Source: Thiobacillus sp. UBA2487
GTDB taxonomy: Bacteria; Pseudomonadota; Gammaproteobacteria; Burkholderiales; Sulfuriferulaceae
Direction of reading: 5' to 3'
Length of the DNA: 5,106 nucleotides
NCBI GenBank assembly: GCA_002341815.1
Contig: DDOT01000015.1
Coordinates: 6,979-12,084, forward strand
Part shown: piece by piece, positions 1-5,083 of the stretch
Layout of the letters: each line of letters begins with the position of its first letter
Position numbering within the stretch: the stretch's first letter is position 1
Notes under the pieces: model-generated
Database searches by the model: none
The model's input: only the letters and a program-made list of their open reading frames with translations
What the model was told of the DNA's origin: nothing
Translations under genes and position numbers: made by a program

Positions 1-1034
1 CCGATTATCCCAACGGCTTCACGCCGGTCGGCACCGATGCCTTACGTTTCACTTTCGCCAGCCTGGCCACCCATGGGCGTGACATCAAATTTGACCTGCA
101 ACGCGCCGACGGTTATCGTAATTTCTGTAACAAGCTGTGGAATGCCACGCGGTTTGTCCTGATGAATTGCAACCAGCAAGACACCGGACTGGACGCCCGG
201 GCACCACTGACCTTACAAGCGGCCGATAAGTGGATTATCAGCCGTTTGCAACACACCGAAAACGAGATACAGCAAGCGTTTGCCGAATACCGCTTTGATA
301 TGGTTGCGCGCGCGATTTACGAATTTGTCTGGGACGAGTATTGCGATTGGTATCTGGAATTGGCCAAGGTACAACTGCAAACCGCTGACGCTGCAGAAGC
401 GCGCGGCACCCGCCGCACCCTGGTTCAGGTATTGGAAACTGCCCTGCGCCTGGCGCACCCGCTGATTCCATTCATCACCGAAGAGTTGTGGCAAGCCGTC
501 GCACCCATGGCCGGCAAAACCGGCGACAGCATCATGTTACAAGCTTTCCCGCAAGCTGAACCCGACAAAATCAACAGCGCTGCAGAGCAGCATATTCAAC
601 TGCTTAAACAGTTGGTCAACACCACTCGCGGCTTGCGCAGCGAGATGCAACTCTCTCCCGCACAAAAAGTCCCGTTGGTGGTAGCCGGTCCCAGCCATGC
701 CATTGAGCCGCTCAAAGCCGGCATTGCTGCGCTTGCCAAACTGAGCGAGGTTACGGTGTGCGACACACTGCCCGAATCGGATGCACCGGTGGCCATCGTC
801 GGCGAGTACCGTTTGATGCTGCAAGTAGAAATCGACCGCAACGCCGAACGCGCGCGGCTCAGCAAAGAGATCGCCCGACTCGGCGCTGAACGCAGCAAGT
901 GCGAAACCAAACTTGGCAATGCCAGCTTCGTTGATCGCGCCCCTGCCGCTGTCGTGGCGCAAGAACAACAGCGCTTGGCACAATTTTCCGATACCTTGGC
1001 AAAATTGCAACAGCAACTGGCGCGGCTTGAATAA
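1..1034 (+). CDS. valS: Valyl-tRNA synthetase, C-terminal part (5' end outside window)
   Basis: Class I aminoacyl-tRNA synthetase that charges tRNA-Val with valine in the cytoplasm. The frame is open from base 3 with no start codon, so the gene is cut by the window edge; 343 residues are visible. Near the start the translation contains GTDALRFTFASLATHGRDI and GYRNFCNKLWNATRFVLMN, hallmark ValS segments just downstream of the KMSKS loop; that loop, the Rossmann core and the editing domain lie upstream. The helical anticodon-binding domain follows (FDMVARAIYEFVWDEYCDWYLEL, then LRLAHPLIPFITEELW). The last ~65 residues are a charged, heptad-like coiled coil (ARLSKEIARLGAERSK to LAKLQQQLARLE), the tRNA-contacting C-terminal arm of bacterial ValS. 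The frame is intact and ends in TAA at 1032-1034. The next gene is 169 bp away on the same strand; no T-tailed terminator is visible between them, so read-through into earP is possible. Confidence 0.97.
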   Translation, partial: DYPNGFTPVGTDALRFTFASLATHGRDIKFDLQRADGYRNFCNKLWNATRFVLMNCNQQDTGLDARAPLTLQAADKWIISRLQHTENEIQQAFAEYRFDMVARAIYEFVWDEYCDWYLELAKVQLQTADAAEARGTRRTLVQVLETALRLAHPLIPFITEELWQAVAPMAGKTGDSIMLQAFPQAEPDKINSAAEQHIQLLKQLVNTTRGLRSEMQLSPAQKVPLVVAGPSHAIEPLKAGIAALAKLSEVTVCDTLPESDAPVAIVGEYRLMLQVEIDRNAERARLSKEIARLGAERSKCETKLGNASFVDRAPAAVVAQEQQRLAQFSDTLAKLQQQLARLE

Positions 1035-1145
1035 ACGGTCAACCGGTGTGCGCCATATTTACGCATTCAATCTGACAGACAACCACATGATCAGCCAGAA
1101 CAGGGGCATCCGGTGAGTGTACCCGTTTCCCATCCAGTCACACTG

Positions 1146-1174
1146 CCGACGGTTGATGTGGTGCCAACCGTCGG
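1146..1174 (+). repeat. Perfect 10-bp stem-loop between valS and earP
   Basis: Left arm CCGACGGTTG (1146-1155) and right arm CAACCGTCGG (1165-1174) are exact reverse complements around a 9-base loop. The stem is GC-rich and should be stable in RNA. It is not followed by a T-run, so it is not a canonical intrinsic terminator. It could protect the 3' end of valS mRNA, terminate transcription with Rho, or sit in the earP leader 29 bases before the earP start. Its presence inside the longer open frame that begins with GTG at 1117 argues that this stretch is untranslated. Confidence 0.7.
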
Positions 1175-1203
1175 ATGGTTGGACTGGTCGTGAGCAGGTT
1201 CGC

Positions 1204-2301
1204 ATGCCAACCTCACGCACCTGCGATATTTTTTGCACCGTCATCGACAATTATGGCGATGCGGCAGTATCTGCCCGGTTGGCACGCCAACTGGTGGCCG
1301 AACATGGCTGGACGGTACGCCTGTGGCTGGATGACTGGCGTCCGTTAGCTGCTTTATGGCCAGAAGCCGATCTTCATCAACCGGTGCCGCTGGCACATGG
1401 AGTCAGCATTCATGCATGGTCGGACATGAAATTTCCCGACGACGATCCCGCCGAGGTGGTAATTTCAGCGTTTGGTTGCCGCCTGCCCAATGAATTCATG
1501 CACCGCATGGTGTCGCATACCGACCACTGGCTTAATCTGGAATACCTCAGCGCAGAGTCATGGGTGGAACACTGCCACCGATTGCCTTCGCCACACCCGC
1601 AACTGGCCTTAACGCAACATTTCTTTTTTCCCGGCTTCACGGCACAAACCGGCGGACTGTTACGTGAAGACGGCTTGCTGGCCGAACGCGACCGCTGGTT
1701 AGCCACCCCGTCTGCCCAGCAAGCATTTTGGCAACAACTCGGGGTCACCCCGCCCAGCGACGCCATCAAGGTATCGTTATTTGGTTATGCCGATGCCCCT
1801 CTCCTTGATCTGCTCAGTGCCTGGAATACGGGCGAGCAAAGCATTTGCTGCCTGTTACCCCACGACCAGCTCACCCCAACCGCTCTGGCATGGCAAGCCA
1901 AACACCCCAACGCCAAGCTACAACTGCATCCCCTACCGTTTTTAGCGCAAGCCGATTACGACCGACTACTCTGGGCGTGCGACATCAATTTTGTACGTGG
2001 CGAGGATTCTCTGGTGCGCGCCTTGTGGGCAGGCAGGCCGTTTGTCTGGCACATTTATCCGCAAGATGAGCAGGCCCACTTGGTCAAACTACAGGCATTC
2101 CTGGATTTATTGCCAGAATTACACCCGGCCATCAGCGCGCTTTATCACGCATGGAATCAGCCTCAACTGAGCGCTACCGACAGCCTGCCTTTCCTGCAAC
2201 ACCTTGCTGCCATTCGCACCATCTTCAGACAATTCTGCCACCAACAGCGAACATTCCCCGATCTTGCAACACAGTTGGTCAAATTTTGTGAAATCGGTTA
2301 A
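1204..2301 (+). CDS. earP: EF-P arginine-32 rhamnosyltransferase EarP
   Basis: EarP is a GT-B-fold, inverting glycosyltransferase that moves rhamnose from dTDP-beta-L-rhamnose to Arg32 of elongation factor P. The 365-residue product opens with [13 protein letters not shown] (7-19), the N-terminal loop holding the family's key aspartates. It continues through [10 protein letters not shown] (111-120), FFPGF (141-145) and GGLLRE (150-155). It ends with the C-terminal donor-site signature [20 protein letters not shown] (263-282) and [11 protein letters not shown] (283-293), including the conserved Arg265, Glu267 and Asp268. ATG 1204 is chosen because homologues start a few residues before the CDIFC motif; a weak AGG lies 5 bases upstream. 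A GTG at 1117 would add 29 unrelated residues across a perfect hairpin. The DNYGD motif is followed by [11 protein letters not shown] where I recall IGV(C/S)WRLARQL as typical. Its target efp follows 41 bp downstream. The rhamnose donor genes (rml) are not in the window. Confidence 0.95.
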   Translation: MPTSRTCDIFCTVIDNYGDAAVSARLARQLVAEHGWTVRLWLDDWRPLAALWPEADLHQPVPLAHGVSIHAWSDMKFPDDDPAEVVISAFGCRLPNEFMHRMVSHTDHWLNLEYLSAESWVEHCHRLPSPHPQLALTQHFFFPGFTAQTGGLLREDGLLAERDRWLATPSAQQAFWQQLGVTPPSDAIKVSLFGYADAPLLDLLSAWNTGEQSICCLLPHDQLTPTALAWQAKHPNAKLQLHPLPFLAQADYDRLLWACDINFVRGEDSLVRALWAGRPFVWHIYPQDEQAHLVKLQAFLDLLPELHPAISALYHAWNQPQLSATDSLPFLQHLAAIRTIFRQFCHQQRTFPDLATQLVKFCEIG

Positions 2302-2304
2302 AAT
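2275..2304 (+). promoter_or_regulatory. Putative sigma70 promoter for efp
   Basis: A -35-like TTGGTC (2275-2280) and a -10-like TAAAAT (2299-2304) are separated by 18 bases. The -10 begins on the earP stop codon. Transcription would start near 2311, giving an efp leader of about 30 bases. This would let the abundant factor EF-P be made independently of the low-abundance enzyme EarP. Inferred from consensus only. Confidence 0.45.
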
Positions 2305-2342
2305 ACAGCGCATTTTATCCGTCCAGCAAACAGGAACACCCA

Positions 2343-2897
2343 ATGAAAACCGCTCAAGAACTGCGCTCCGGCAACGTATTCATGGTCAATGGCGAGCCCA
2401 TGGTCGTGCAAAAAGCCGAATTCAGCAAATCCGGCCGCAATGCGTCGGTTGTTAAAATGAAAATGAAAAACCTGCTTACCGGTGCAGCGTCCGAGGCCGT
2501 TTACCGTGCCGATGACAAATTCGAAACCGTACAACTCGATTACAAAGACTGCACCTTCTCTTATTTCGCCGACCCGATGTATGTCTTCATGGATGCTGAC
2601 TACAACCAGTATGAAATTGAAGCCGACAACATGGGCGATGCACTGAACTACCTGGAAGACGGCATGCCACTGGAAGTGATGTTCTACAATGGCAAAGCCA
2701 TCTCGGTTGAAATGCCTACCACGGTTATCCGTGAAGTCATCTACACCGAACCCGCCGTGCGCGGTGATACCTCCGGCAAAGTACTCAAACCGGCAAAACT
2801 GCCTACGGGATTCGAAGTGCCCGTACCGGCATTCGTGGAAATTGGCGACAAGATCGAAATCGACACCCGCACCCACGAATTCCGTAAGCGCGCCTGA
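2343..2897 (+). CDS. efp: Elongation factor P
   Basis: EF-P binds between the ribosomal P and E sites and stimulates peptide bond formation at consecutive prolines. The 184-residue product matches the family along its length (E. coli EF-P is 188 residues): KOW-like domain I (about 1-64, from [15 protein letters not shown]), a middle beta-barrel (about 65-128, with [10 protein letters not shown] and NQYEIE), and the C-terminal OB domain ([19 protein letters not shown], ending [17 protein letters not shown]). Residue 32, at the tip of the domain I loop (KSGRNAS), is arginine, not the lysine that EpmA modifies. This is the EarP-type EF-P, consistent with earP directly upstream. The start at 2343 has an AGGAA ribosome binding site (2332-2336) with a 6-base spacer. 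Stop is TGA at 2895-2897. A candidate promoter sits just upstream, and two stem-loops follow downstream. No anomalies seen. Confidence 0.98.
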   Translation: MKTAQELRSGNVFMVNGEPMVVQKAEFSKSGRNASVVKMKMKNLLTGAASEAVYRADDKFETVQLDYKDCTFSYFADPMYVFMDADYNQYEIEADNMGDALNYLEDGMPLEVMFYNGKAISVEMPTTVIREVIYTEPAVRGDTSGKVLKPAKLPTGFEVPVPAFVEIGDKIEIDTRTHEFRKRA

Positions 2898-2910
2898 TTC
2901 GCCTCATAAC

Positions 2911-2939
2911 CAACCTGACGTCATCAACGCGTCAGGTTG
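2911..2939. repeat. Perfect 10-bp stem-loop between convergent efp and tag
   Basis: CAACCTGACG (2911-2920) and CGTCAGGTTG (2930-2939) pair exactly around a 9-base loop, 13 bases after the efp stop and 21 bases beyond the tag stop. Being symmetrical, it forms in transcripts from either strand. Neither side carries a T-run. A role as 3'-end stabiliser, Rho-linked stop or transcription block between converging genes is plausible. Arm and loop lengths are the same as in the valS-earP hairpin. Confidence 0.7.
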
Positions 2940-2942
2940 ACG

Positions 2943-2975
2943 AACCGGATTATTGGCGTATCAGACCGGTTTTTT
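2943..2975 (+). terminator. Possible intrinsic terminator of efp, overlapping the tag 3' end
   Basis: AACCGG (2943-2948) pairs with CCGGTT (2966-2971) around a 17-base loop, and the right arm runs into six consecutive T (2970-2975). This gives the stem-plus-U-tract layout on the plus strand. It would stop efp transcripts about 70-80 bases after the stop codon. The T-run codes for the last lysines of tag (-KKPV), so it could also be coding-driven coincidence. The loop is longer than usual and the stem is only 6 bp. Confidence 0.4.
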
Positions 2976-3545
2976 GAAAACTGCTTGCGCTGCTGCAACC
3001 CGTTGCCAGGCAAAACAATCCGGCGCATGATCGTTCACCAAACCCATGGCTTGCATAAATGAATACGTTACGACCGGTCCGATGAATACCCAACCGCGTT
3101 GGCGTAACGCCTTCGCCAGGGCAACGGATTCAGACGACTGGTTGGCCGATTTGCCAGATGAAACGCACTGTGGCGCAAATCGCCAAACAAACGTTGCCAA
3201 CGACCCTGCTTCCGCCACTAACGCCTGAGCACACCGCGCATTCTGAATCACCGCCGTGATTTTTCCTCGATGACGCACAATGCCGGTATCCTGCAACAAA
3301 CGCTCAACATCTGTCGGGCCAAAATCGGCCAACACATTAAAATCAAAATCAGCGAATGCGCGCCGAAAATGCTCGCGTTTCGTCAGTATAGTGCGCCAAT
3401 TCAAACCGGCTTGAAACATCTCCAAACTTAACTGCTCAAACAAGCGAACGTCATCAACTACGGGGTAGCCCCATTCGGCATCGTGATACGCCTGATAATC
3501 GGGCGTGACGGTACTCCACCCACAACGTAAGTGTCCATCTGTCAC
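2961..3545 (-). CDS. tag: DNA-3-methyladenine glycosylase I (Tag)
   Basis: Constitutive-type base excision repair enzyme that removes 3-methyladenine from alkylated DNA (helix-hairpin-helix fold with a zinc snap). From the chosen start the protein has 194 residues, close to E. coli Tag (187). Visible hallmarks are RCGW (7-10), AYHDAEWG (19-26), LEMFQAGLNW (41-50) with the catalytic-pocket Glu42 and base-stacking Trp50, DTGIVRHRGKI (86-96), and SFMQAMGLVNDHAPDC (162-177). The four zinc ligands are all present: Cys8, His21, His173 and Cys177. The GTG at 3545 gives the usual MTDG-RCGW opening, with GGGG 7 bases upstream as a weak ribosome site. The frame stays open to a TTG at 3632, with ATGs at 3599 and 3587 giving 15-29 extra residues not typical of the family. 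The gene converges on efp and diverges from the PEP-CTERM gene; a good minus-strand promoter lies at 3687-3715. Confidence 0.93.
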   Translation of the reverse strand: MTDGHLRCGWSTVTPDYQAYHDAEWGYPVVDDVRLFEQLSLEMFQAGLNWRTILTKREHFRRAFADFDFNVLADFGPTDVERLLQDTGIVRHRGKITAVIQNARCAQALVAEAGSLATFVWRFAPQCVSSGKSANQSSESVALAKALRQRGWVFIGPVVTYSFMQAMGLVNDHAPDCFAWQRVAAAQAVFKKPV

Positions 3546-3683
3546 TTTTGTGCCCCGCAAATCCTCGCTCACGACAAGCAACCCCATAATAAAACGCATG
3601 TTGGCCGGTAATTCCAGCTTTTTCCACAACAAGATACTGTAAGGGCCCTATTCAAAGCCCCATTAAAACGCAGTTCATAATGA

Positions 3684-3732
3684 CAGATTATATCTGCCAT
3701 TACTACAGATGAAAACCTAGGTTTACTACAGA
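3684..3732. promoter_or_regulatory. Operator-like cluster: two palindromes and a direct repeat over the tag promoter
   Basis: Three symmetric elements sit within 49 bases. CAGAT-TAT-ATCTG (3684-3696) covers the minus-strand -10. The exact 12-bp palindrome AAACCTAGGTTT (3713-3724) overlaps the -35. The 10-bp direct repeat TTACTACAGA occurs at 3700-3709 and 3723-3732, starts 23 bp apart, that is, about two helical turns. Such packing on a promoter is what repressor or activator sites look like. The regulator is unknown. It could control tag, the PEP-CTERM gene, or both. Confidence 0.45.
3687..3715 (-). promoter_or_regulatory. Putative sigma70 promoter for tag
   Basis: Read on the minus strand, TTTTCA (3715 to 3710) and a perfect TATAAT (3692 to 3687) are separated by 17 bases, the optimal spacing. 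Transcription would start near 3680, leaving a leader of about 135 bases before the GTG at 3545, or less if tag starts upstream at 3587 or 3599. It is the best promoter match in the window. Confidence 0.55.
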
Positions 3733-3810
3733 AAAAATGCTTTATTATCAATGCATTAGCCCTAAATGGCCATTGCAACCACTCTCTGTCACTTTTATGA
3801 TGGCAACAAC

Positions 3811-3838
3811 TTGATTTGCATCGATCAGGTCACAAAAT
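3811..3838 (+). promoter_or_regulatory. Weak candidate promoter for the PEP-CTERM gene
   Basis: TTGATT (3811-3816) and CAAAAT (3833-3838) are 16 bases apart, each matching four of six sigma70 consensus positions. Start of transcription would fall near 3845, about 30 bases before the ATG. The match is marginal. No sigma54-type GG-N10-GC pair is present on the plus strand between 3633 and 3874. Confidence 0.25.
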
Positions 3839-3874
3839 AACGTAAACAGCCACACACACACCAGGAGAACAGAC

Positions 3875-4423
3875 ATGAACAAAAAAATCGCCATCGGATT
3901 ATTGCTTGCCATGAGCGCACTCGGTGCCAATGCAACCCCAATCAGCTGGAGCATTACCGGACCTGGTATTGACACAGTCACCGTTAGCGGCTTAACCAGC
4001 ACAGCCAAATGGACTGACTCAGGATACTCCGGTCAGTGGACCATTTCCGCAACAGCACCGACAGCCGGCAATTACAGCTTCAATTACGATTACAGCGGAT
4101 TATATTCATGGTTTATGGTCCGTAGCGGTCTGAGCACCTCAACAGGCGCGACGTTGGTCAATGCCGGCCCAAAAAATGGCGGTCAAGGTGCACCGTCAGG
4201 CGGATTTGACTATACCGGCTCCTACACATTCAGCAATATGCAACAAGGTCAGGTGATGAGCTTTATCGCCACCGGCAGTAACTACGACTATAGCAAGATA
4301 CTGGATGGCCAGCTTGTGCTTAGCCCTTCGACTCCTGCTGCAGTGCCAGAGCCTGCCAACCTTGCACTGATGGTGGCCGGTTTGGGTTTTGTTGGTGTGA
4401 TAGCTCGTCGCAAGAAGAATTAA
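3875..4423 (+). CDS. PEP-CTERM sorting domain-containing secreted protein
   Basis: A 182-residue exported protein of unknown specific function. It has an N-terminal signal peptide (MNKKIAIGLLLAMSALGANA, likely cut after Ala20). A beta-rich, Gly/Ser/Thr/Tyr-rich, cysteine-free domain spans about 22-150 and contains GQWTISATAPTAGNYSFNYDY and the tail SNYDYSKILDGQLVLS. The C-terminus is a textbook PEP-CTERM signal: VPEP (157-160), a hydrophobic helix (about 161-176) and the basic tail ARRKKN. In this class, an exosortase (EpsH/XrtA type) in the inner membrane recognises the signal and cleaves near the PEP; substrates are linked with exopolysaccharide and biofilm or floc matrix. No exosortase or polysaccharide gene is in the window, so this is a stand-alone substrate. 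The start is set by AGGAGA (3863-3868), 6 bases before the ATG. The frame is intact. Expression looks monocistronic; a weak promoter is proposed upstream and no strong terminator is seen downstream. Confidence 0.93.
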   Translation: MNKKIAIGLLLAMSALGANATPISWSITGPGIDTVTVSGLTSTAKWTDSGYSGQWTISATAPTAGNYSFNYDYSGLYSWFMVRSGLSTSTGATLVNAGPKNGGQGAPSGGFDYTGSYTFSNMQQGQVMSFIATGSNYDYSKILDGQLVLSPSTPAAVPEPANLALMVAGLGFVGVIARRKKN

Positions 4424-4505
4424 TCCGTGTTTCATTCACCTGATTTTGCATAAATCCACGTGATGATCACACAACATATTGATTGACAGGGACGTTTTAA
4501 AGCCG

Positions 4506-4533
4506 GGTTGCGTCGTTATTCATACGCGCAACC
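4506..4533. repeat. Stem-loop in the PEP-CTERM downstream region
   Basis: GGTTGCG (4506-4512) pairs with CGCAACC (4527-4533). An alternative fold gives 8 bp with a 2-base bulge by pairing GCGT (4510-4513) with ACGC (4524-4527), leaving a 10-base loop. No T-run follows. It is nested inside the TTGATTGA/TCAATCAA pair (4479-4558), so a two-level structure is possible in a transcript. Confidence 0.4.
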
Positions 4534-4762
4534 GAACAACAGGCTTCATATCAATCAAAAAATAAAACGGGGACACGTGTTGATTTATGTAAAATCCGGT
4601 TTCAAACCAACACCATAACAGCGTAGACTGGTGCGGCGGGAAACCCGGATAGTAACCATTCATGTATTCTGAAGCTTTCCCTACCTTGATCATTCATCAG
4701 ACATAACCATGATTTCGCCGTTCAAACAACAACCGTATTCATTCCGCATGACGCCTGCACCG

Positions 4763-4814
4763 TGTAACAGCCCGCCACATCCTGTTACAGGGTGGTAACA
4801 ACCCGTTATCCCTG
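4763..4814 (+). repeat. Cluster of overlapping, mutually exclusive stem-loops
   Basis: TGTAACAG (4763-4770) and CTGTTACA (4782-4789) form a perfect 8-bp stem with an 11-base loop. The second arm can instead pair with GTAACA (4795-4800). That third arm can in turn form a short stem with GTTATC (4805-4810), closed outside by CAGGG (4788-4792)/CCCTG (4810-4814). The folds compete for the same bases, as in attenuators or tandem protein-binding sites. It lies about 80 bases before a small ORF with a strong ribosome site. Function unknown. Confidence 0.4.
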
Positions 4815-4891
4815 ATCCTGATGCTTCTCGGCACAATAACCCACTCAACGGGCAATCATCTGCCCTGCGTTATTTTGAATGGAGAAACATC

Positions 4892-4972
4892 ATGCGTAAA
4901 TCCCCTTTGTCCTTGCTGTTGACCGGACTGATGGCCTTGATACTCTTGGCGGGCACCTCCCGATCCCGCTGA
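4892..4972 (+). CDS. Candidate 26-residue hydrophobic small protein
   Basis: An ATG at 4892 preceded by GGAGA (4881-4885) with an ideal 6-base spacer opens a 26-codon frame ending in TGA (4970-4972). The product begins MRKSPLSLLLTGLMAL and ends ILLAGTSRSR. It has a basic N-terminus, one hydrophobic stretch (about 5-21) and a basic end. That is the shape of a single-pass small membrane protein, a bare signal peptide or a type I toxin-like peptide. The LLAG-T ending resembles a lipoprotein signal (LAGC) with Thr in place of the essential Cys, so a decayed lipoprotein gene is also possible; reading the other two frames past this point does not restore a longer protein. An inverted repeat GCGGG (4949-4953)/CCCGC (4965-4969) lies at the gene's end. 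I do not recognise the family, and no clear promoter is seen. Confidence 0.4.
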   Translation: MRKSPLSLLLTGLMALILLAGTSRSR

Positions 4973-5018
4973 GCGCTGACTACTGATCACGGCAATTGCA
5001 TCATGACGAGCCCTGACG

Positions 5019-5027
5019 TGATAAAAT
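5019..5027 (+). promoter_or_regulatory. Extended -10 promoter candidate near the right edge
   Basis: TGATAAAAT (5019-5027) combines the extended -10 dinucleotide TG with TAAAAT, matching five of six -10 positions. No well-spaced -35 is present (TTGCAT at 4996-5001 is 20 bases away), which extended -10 promoters can tolerate. Transcription would begin near 5034, ahead of the ATG at 5084. Confidence 0.35.
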
Positions 5028-5051
5028 CAGCCCATTCAATTCCGGATTTTC

Positions 5052-5079
5052 CGCCTGCGGCAGACCCACAGGCGCTGCC
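5052..5079 (+). repeat. Two interlocking inverted repeats before the last start codon
   Basis: CGCCTG (5052-5057) pairs with CAGGCG (5069-5074), and GGCAG (5059-5063) pairs with CTGCC (5075-5079). The arms interleave, so only one stem can form at a time. They end 4 bases before the ATG at 5084 and would sit in its leader. The region is GC-rich, so chance pairing is possible. Confidence 0.3.
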
Positions 5080-5083
5080 TAAC

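Larger units (their letters stand above)
3546..3874. other. AT-rich divergent intergenic region between tag and the PEP-CTERM gene
   Basis: 329 bases without a convincing gene. It holds the leader of tag (including an in-frame open stretch to 3632), the 8-bp palindrome AGGGCCCT (3642-3649), a minus-strand promoter with overlapping symmetric sequences (3684-3732), a weak plus-strand promoter (3811-3838), a short CA repeat (about 3850-3861), and the ribosome site of the PEP-CTERM gene (3863-3868). The middle, about 3660-3760, is visibly richer in A+T than the flanking genes. Minus-strand ORFs crossing it resemble no protein I know and have no ribosome sites. Confidence 0.6.
4424..4891. other. 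468-bp intergenic region with scattered inverted repeats
   Basis: No convincing coding region on either strand. It contains: an imperfect stem-loop just after the PEP-CTERM stop (TCAC 4436-4439/GTGA 4460-4463 enclosing GATTT 4442-4446/AAATC 4452-4456), a possible weak terminator without a T-run; the palindromes GTGATGATCAC (4460-4470) and ACACGTGT (4573-4580); a long-range pair TTGATTGA (4479-4486)/TCAATCAA (4551-4558) enclosing the hairpin at 4506-4533; GTGTTG (4577-4582)/CAACAC (4608-4613) next to GGTTTCAAACC (4598-4608); a small CGGG-AAA-CCCG hairpin (4637-4647); the cluster at 4763-4814; and GGGCA (4850-4854)/TGCCC (4861-4865). It could hold a small RNA or leader region or be decayed sequence; the sequence alone does not decide. 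Confidence 0.5.

Noticed and set aside
537..1066. Long minus-strand ORFs inside valS
   Set aside because: They lie wholly or mostly opposite the intact, well-matched valS frame and show no recognisable domains.
1117..1203. GTG at 1117 as the earP start, adding 29 residues
   Set aside because: The extension has no family resemblance, contains a perfect 10-bp hairpin, and homologues start just before the CDIFC motif.
3850..3861. CA dinucleotide run before the PEP-CTERM ribosome site
   Set aside because: Only about five units; too short to call a phase-variable repeat.
3633..3874. Sigma54 (-24/-12) promoter for the PEP-CTERM gene
   Set aside because: Every GG on the plus strand in this interval was checked, and none has GC ten bases downstream.
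3748..4008. Minus-strand 86-residue ORF with hydrophobic segments
   Set aside because: It is antisense to the signal peptide region of the PEP-CTERM gene; the hydrophobicity is a shadow of that coding sequence.
4483..4488. Perfect -35 hexamer TTGACA downstream of the PEP-CTERM gene
   Set aside because: No -10-like hexamer occurs 15-19 bases downstream; the sequence there is GC-rich (GGTTGCG).
4483..4660. Possible cyclic-di-GMP or cobalamin riboswitch, from short similar words (AAAGCCGGG, GGGAAACCCGG)
   Set aside because: The remaining conserved blocks and stem order of these riboswitches are absent.
4709..4798. 29-codon ORF MISPFKQQPYSF... ending in the hairpin cluster
   Set aside because: No ribosome binding site, and it resembles no known protein; kept only as a remark on a possible leader peptide.
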